This document shows, one piece after another, positions 60,635-64,000 of a DNA stretch of 64,000 nt. A program made the position numbers and the translations under genes. A model generated the notes under the pieces. It saw nothing but the letters and a program-made list of their open reading frames with translations. It ran no database searches and was not told the DNA's origin. This stretch comes from Callipepla californica brunnescens (Eukaryota > Chordata > Aves > Galliformes > Odontophoridae). Position 1 is the stretch's first letter; each line of letters begins with the position of its first letter. The stretch is from positions 1,240,001 through 1,304,000 of the forward strand of contig JALIRH010000002.1 in assembly GCA_023055505.1 (NCBI GenBank), given 5' to 3'.

Positions 60635-60640
60635 TTTATT
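60635..60640 (-). promoter_or_regulatory. Proximal poly(A) signal AATAAA
   Basis: A canonical AATAAA on the minus strand about 1.2 kb after the stop codon, preceded by purine-rich sequence. Cleavage would be expected 10-30 nt further on, near 60,610-60,625. Confidence 0.4.
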
Positions 60641-60865
60641 GAAGAAAAGAAAAGAAGAAGGAAAAAAATAGATTATTTTTTTTTGTTTGTTTCCAAGTGG
60701 ACGTTATTCATGTTGTCAGTTTGTCTCAATGTCCTAAGGCAACATCTCTGTATACCAAATATCTCCAGGTACATTGGTGGATCTGTCTTTCCCTCTTTCT
60801 CTCTCTGCCTTCCAGGGAGGGGCAGCTTGGAACAAATCTGAGTCCAAAAGCAAGGAAAAGTAACG

Positions 60866-60886
60866 AAAAAAAAAAAAAAAAAAAAA
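60866..60886. repeat. 21-A homopolymer
   Basis: A run of 21 A on the plus strand; it is a U run in the host-gene transcript. Confidence 0.9.
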
Positions 60887-61510
60887 GGATGAGGCCAAGC
60901 AGACCTTTGCAAGGCCCGTACTGAGTTTATCTATGTAACAGTCAATGAAATGACCTACATTCTTGTTGTTGGTCTGTTTTTCTAACACCTTCAACCCTCT
61001 CCCTGGAGACGGGGCGAGCAGATTTTGGAGGTTGTTCCTTTCTCCTGTGCCTGTCCCATTCCTTAGGGTGCACAGGAGCTCCACCATGGAGGGCTGAGAG
61101 AAGAAAGCCCCACCTTACCTCTCCCTGTAAGCCATGGGTGATGTGACACTCGCCACCACTTCCCCCCTAGCCCCCTTAGGGACATGCTGCAGAGACGCCA
61201 GGACACAAGGTCGTGGGGTAGCATGAAAAAGTGGGGACATCTCTTCAGCCACCACTTGACATACTCCAGCTCCTTCCTTCTCAGATGAGATGGTGAGGGA
61301 GAGGTAGGAAGTGAGGACTGGCAAGGGATGCCATATGTTGTATCTCCTGCAGGACCTTACAACCACAATGCATCCAGATGAGGCTTCCGATGATGTTACC
61401 TCTCTGCTCTCCAAACGACTTCCATCTTCTTGGCTCTTGGTGGTGGTTCCTGGTTGTCCTTCTGTAGCTCTCTGTGGCACAGCAGGAAGGGTCCCGGCAT
61501 ATGGTATTGG

Positions 61511-61572
61511 CCCCAAAGCATCTCGACAGGGCTTTTCCCCAAAGCATTTCAACAGGGCTCTTCCCCAACAGC
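61511..61572. repeat. 26-bp tandem repeat, about 2.4 copies
   Basis: Units beginning CCCCAAAGCAT and ending in GGCTTTT or GGCTCTT repeat at 61,511-61,536 and 61,537-61,562, with a partial third copy starting CCCCAACAGC. The first two copies differ at only a few positions. It lies inside the presumed 3' UTR. Confidence 0.7.
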
Positions 61573-61866
61573 TCCTCCCCACCCTCTGCCTCCTCCTCTC
61601 TCTCTTCCAGGCTCATTTCTTCTCCAGTCCTACCTGGCAAAGCTCATGTTGTCCTGAACCTACATCTACTATACTCTATAAAGCAATATTTCCCCACTCT
61701 GCTGAGAACGATACAAAAGTTACTCCGTCTTACCAAAGGTTTCAAAAGAAACCAAACATTTTTCTCACTCGGTTCCGATTTAATTTAATCATTTCTTTAA
61801 AATGTGGTTTTGTTTGTTTGTTTCATTTGTTTTCTGGAAAAAAATGTCCCTTTCTTTCCTTTCTGC

Positions 61867-62064
61867 TCAGACCTCCGTCTGAAGGTCAATAATGTCTTGT
61901 CCCACCAGAGGGATGGTGGCCCCTGTTTTCTCCCACTCTACAGTTTTTAGTTCTAGGGGAGATTGTGCCACAGGTTCGATGTCCTTTTTAACCCATGACG
62001 GTGGGGACTGGACTTTCCTGATTCCTTCCCAGGGTCTCTTGTTTGGTGTCTGCTGTTTTTCTTG
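61867..62064 (-). CDS. ADGRB3: 3'-terminal coding exon of a host gene, probable BAI-type adhesion GPCR (ADGRB family, most likely ADGRB3)
   Basis: Seen: directly after a CAG acceptor on the minus strand, a phase-0 frame runs 65 codons to TGA at 61,869-61,867. It has no internal ATG. The peptide starts [14 protein letters not shown], is polar and basic, contains [11 protein letters not shown] in the middle and [16 protein letters not shown] near the end, and finishes DIIDLQTEV. It has no membrane segment, so it is a cytoplasmic tail. Known: the terminal tetrapeptide QTEV is the class I PDZ ligand of BAI1, BAI2 and BAI3, synaptic adhesion GPCRs that bind PDZ scaffold proteins through it. Inference: this is the tail exon of an ADGRB gene. 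Choosing ADGRB3 rests on the AT-rich, gene-empty downstream flank, since I expect ADGRB1 and ADGRB2 to sit in GC-rich, gene-dense regions. The coding-exon call is strong, the family call moderate and the paralogue weaker. Only this exon is visible; the 7TM and extracellular exons would lie beyond 64,000. Confidence 0.72.
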   Translation of the reverse strand, partial: QEKQQTPNKRPWEGIRKVQSPPSWVKKDIEPVAQSPLELKTVEWEKTGATIPLVGQDIIDLQTEV

Positions 62065-62100
62065 CTGTGAAAGGGGAAAAGTGTAAAAAAAAAAAAGAAA
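62065..62100 (-). promoter_or_regulatory. Splice acceptor with polypyrimidine tract
   Basis: On the minus strand an uninterrupted pyrimidine-rich tract (a run of T, then TTTTCCCCTTTCACAG) leads into the AG at 62,066-62,065. The open frame starts at the next base. Tract length and the CAG end match a strong vertebrate 3' splice site. The tract appears on the plus strand as the A-rich stretch at about 62,073-62,105. Confidence 0.75.
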
Positions 62101-64000
62101 AAAATAAGAGAGAGATAAAGGTTAGATAAAGGTTAGATGCAAACAATTTTTTACCTTCTTTACTCTTCTACCAAAGTAAACCTTTCTCACTCAAGATAAC
62201 ATGGGATTTCAATGAAAATTTCTCTTGGTGTCTACTTTCAGGGAGAAAATCTAAGCTTTTTTCGTTTGCTATCTCTAACAAATTACCTAGATACTTCAGC
62301 TTTCAGCCAAAGCTTTTTCCACTCATAACTCCACTGAAAAACTGAAAACAATTTTAAGAATTTAACACCTTTTTCTATTTCCACAGGAAATACCCACATG
62401 AAAATGCAGATTACACTGAGGTCTCTTTGAATGTCCATTGCCCACATTTTGTATAGATAAGAAGACATTCACTACGTAGCACAGCTATTTATGGGCAATG
62501 GAACTTGCAGTATGCTGGCTACTTTGCTGGTGAACTCATGCTGTTAGATGGGTTGTAATGTCAGCTCTGAGGCTGAAAGCATTTCCATCAGCTCTACACA
62601 GAGCCTTCAAGGCTTTATTGACTGCTATCAGTCCCCTCCTATTCCAGTGTCACACCATAGATATCAATCCAGGAAATGCATTTCAATGTTTCTGTTGGTT
62701 TGCACCAAGATTTTAAAATGGGTGAACTCTTGAAAGGGAGTCCATGCAAGGTTTTTAAATGAGCTGCTCCATTAAACTGGCGCCCGCCACCAAGAATGAT
62801 GGTTTTCACAATTAATTATCCCCACAAAACACTCCAGTGCTGGGTGAGAAAAGGCTTCACTACATGTGGCAGGAGAACAGAGCTCCTTTGAGCTGTCTGC
62901 CAAAAAGAAAGTGGAGACTGGGGGAAAGGGTGGGAGGAAAGGCAGCTGCATGGAAGTAACAAGGAGGGAAGAAGTATGAGAAGATGAGGAGAAAAGCATG
63001 GAGATCACATGCAGTCCAGGATGATAACGTCACCAGAATATATTGAGAGGAAAAAAAAGCCATAGACAGTGCACTGTGGGATGCTGCAGAGATGAGTGAT
63101 GCCCCATTTGAAACCTAAATGCCCATCTGTTACACATTAATCCACCTTCCTTGGATTTTGAATTTGTTCCTTTCTAAGAGCTTGAGATTTATCCCAACTC
63201 CACATTGCAACGACAATGGCAAAGGCACTGTACCTTCATCCCAACAGGACTGGCTTTTATCACTTCACTCAAGCCACAGTTTCTCCTTTTCCAAACTTTC
63301 ACCCATTATATAAGGTGTGTTTGGAGTTGTCCCTGCATTCTGGCAGAGATCATCTCTGAAAGAGTGGTAATGCACTGGAACAGGCTGCCCTGGGAGGTGG
63401 TGGCATCACCATCCATGGAGGTTTCCAAGAAATGTGGAGATGTGGCACTTGTGGACATAATTTAATGGTCATGGTGGGAATGGGTTGAAGGTTGGGCTTG
63501 ATGATCTTAGTGCTCTTTTCAACCTTAAAGATTCTGTGATTCTACAAGGGAAAGGCTCAGGGGGGTCATTTGGTGGCCAAAGAAACAAATGTACAGACTA
63601 GGTAAACTTGGTCCTCTCTCCAAAGAGATGCAAAAGCATTCTGAAATAACCTTTGTTTTAATGCAAGGGGAGAAAATATAACTAAAAAAACCTTTCAGAG
63701 AGAGGTGTTTCTTCTTTTAATCAAATTTTGGAAAATTATTGTTCAGAAGAATGCAAAACACTTCTGATTCTAAATTCTGCAGTTGTGGTTTGCACTAACC
63801 CCTATGACACACAGGTCCTCTTGTGCCCTGTGTTATTTTATTCCATCACATAGCACAATGCAAATTAATAGTAATGTAACAGAAAAGGTGATCCAATCTT
63901 TGACTATTTCCATTATTTATTTTGAAACTCATTTAAGAATTACTGTTAGTAAAACCTGAAACCTTTTCACCTGTGTGTGCTGTAATGGAGCACATTCAAA
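62101..64000 (-). other. Intron (part) upstream of the terminal exon
   Basis: If the acceptor at 62,065 is real, the rest of the window is intron of the same minus-strand gene. I scanned both strands and found no second exon with good splice sites. The region holds one plus-strand CR1 tail (63,350-63,546, antisense to the gene). It also holds a repeat-free stretch around 62,740-63,100 with an AATTAATTA homeodomain-like core near 62,810. Confidence 0.55.
63350..63546 (+). mobile_element. CR1 LINE 3' end (intronic, antisense to host gene)
   Basis: It encodes ERVVMHWNRLPWEVVASPSM. The 3' UTR contains GGACATAATTTAATGGTCAT and ends AAGATTCTGTGATTCTAC. Confidence 0.92.

Larger units (their letters stand above)
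59125..61866 (-). other. Long 3' untranslated region of the minus-strand gene
   Basis: This is the sequence downstream of the TGA at 61,867. It lacks a convincing further exon and contains several AATAAA signals in gene orientation: 60,635-60,640, a cluster at 60,190-60,215 and 59,145-59,150. Tandem polyadenylation would give UTRs of roughly 1.2, 1.7 and 2.7 kb. It also holds long homopolymers (a 22-T run at 59,642-59,663 and a 21-A run at 60,866-60,886 as read on the plus strand), AUUUA-type motifs in the 60,190 cluster and a short sense-oriented CR1 tail at 60,020-60,072. Open frames of 155 and 193 codons here look like chance in a locally GC-richer stretch. The distal end is inferred only from the last signal. 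Confidence 0.5.

Noticed and set aside
61115..61582. Minus-strand frame of 155 codons just beyond the terminal exon.
   Set aside because: It is downstream of the stop codon in the presumed 3' UTR. It has no acceptor matched to it, and the peptide shows no family pattern.
61311..61892. Plus-strand frame of 193 codons, the longest in the window.
   Set aside because: It lies antisense to the presumed 3' UTR and overlaps the terminal coding exon's end. Composition is low in structure, no domain is recognisable, and it is explained by a locally GC-richer stretch with few stops.
1..64000. Search for CRISPR arrays, tRNA or rRNA genes, operons and phage-like modules.
   Set aside because: None are present. 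The repeated motifs throughout are CR1 tails and simple repeats of a vertebrate genome.

Overview
This window reads as avian nuclear DNA from an AT-rich, gene-poor region. The main evidence is dozens of CR1 LINE fragments. Most are severely 5'-truncated and end in the characteristic short 3' tail of ATTCTGTG / ATTCTATG units, seen as CATAGAATCATAGAATC on the other strand. CR1 at this density, with no SINE- or L1-like sequence I could recognise, is typical of birds. There are no operons, bacterial genes, tRNA or rRNA genes, or CRISPR arrays. Almost all short open reading frames are chance or are broken pieces of CR1.

Positions 1 to about 59,100 are intergenic. They hold about 40 CR1 fragments in both orientations. 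The largest is a minus-strand copy of about 1.7 kb at 54,448-56,160 that keeps most of the reverse transcriptase. Next is a plus-strand copy at 47,130-48,057 with an FADD catalytic box. A different element sits at 24,925-26,094: a decayed hAT (Charlie-like) DNA transposon with recognisable ends, a near-matching 8-bp target duplication and a transposase C-terminal third spread over several frames. A 639-bp non-CR1 segment (38,259-38,897) interrupts one CR1 copy, and an unclassified LTR-like or promoter-like unit with a strong hairpin lies at 42,000-42,231. Several repeat-free stretches rich in homeodomain, POU-octamer and SOX-like motifs could be long-range regulatory elements; this is inference.

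Positions 59,125-64,000 carry the only real host gene I can support, on the minus strand. It is a 3'-terminal coding exon (61,867-62,064: 65 codons and a stop) preceded by an excellent splice acceptor. A long 3' UTR of up to about 2.7 kb follows, with several poly(A) signals. The exon has no internal ATG, so it is easily missed. Its product ends in QTEV, a class I PDZ ligand and the known C-terminus of the brain-specific angiogenesis inhibitor adhesion GPCRs (BAI1-3, ADGRB1-3). The AT-rich, gene-empty downstream flank favours ADGRB3, but that paralogue choice is inference. The rest of the gene would lie beyond the right edge, and the 59 kb to the left would be its downstream intergenic desert.
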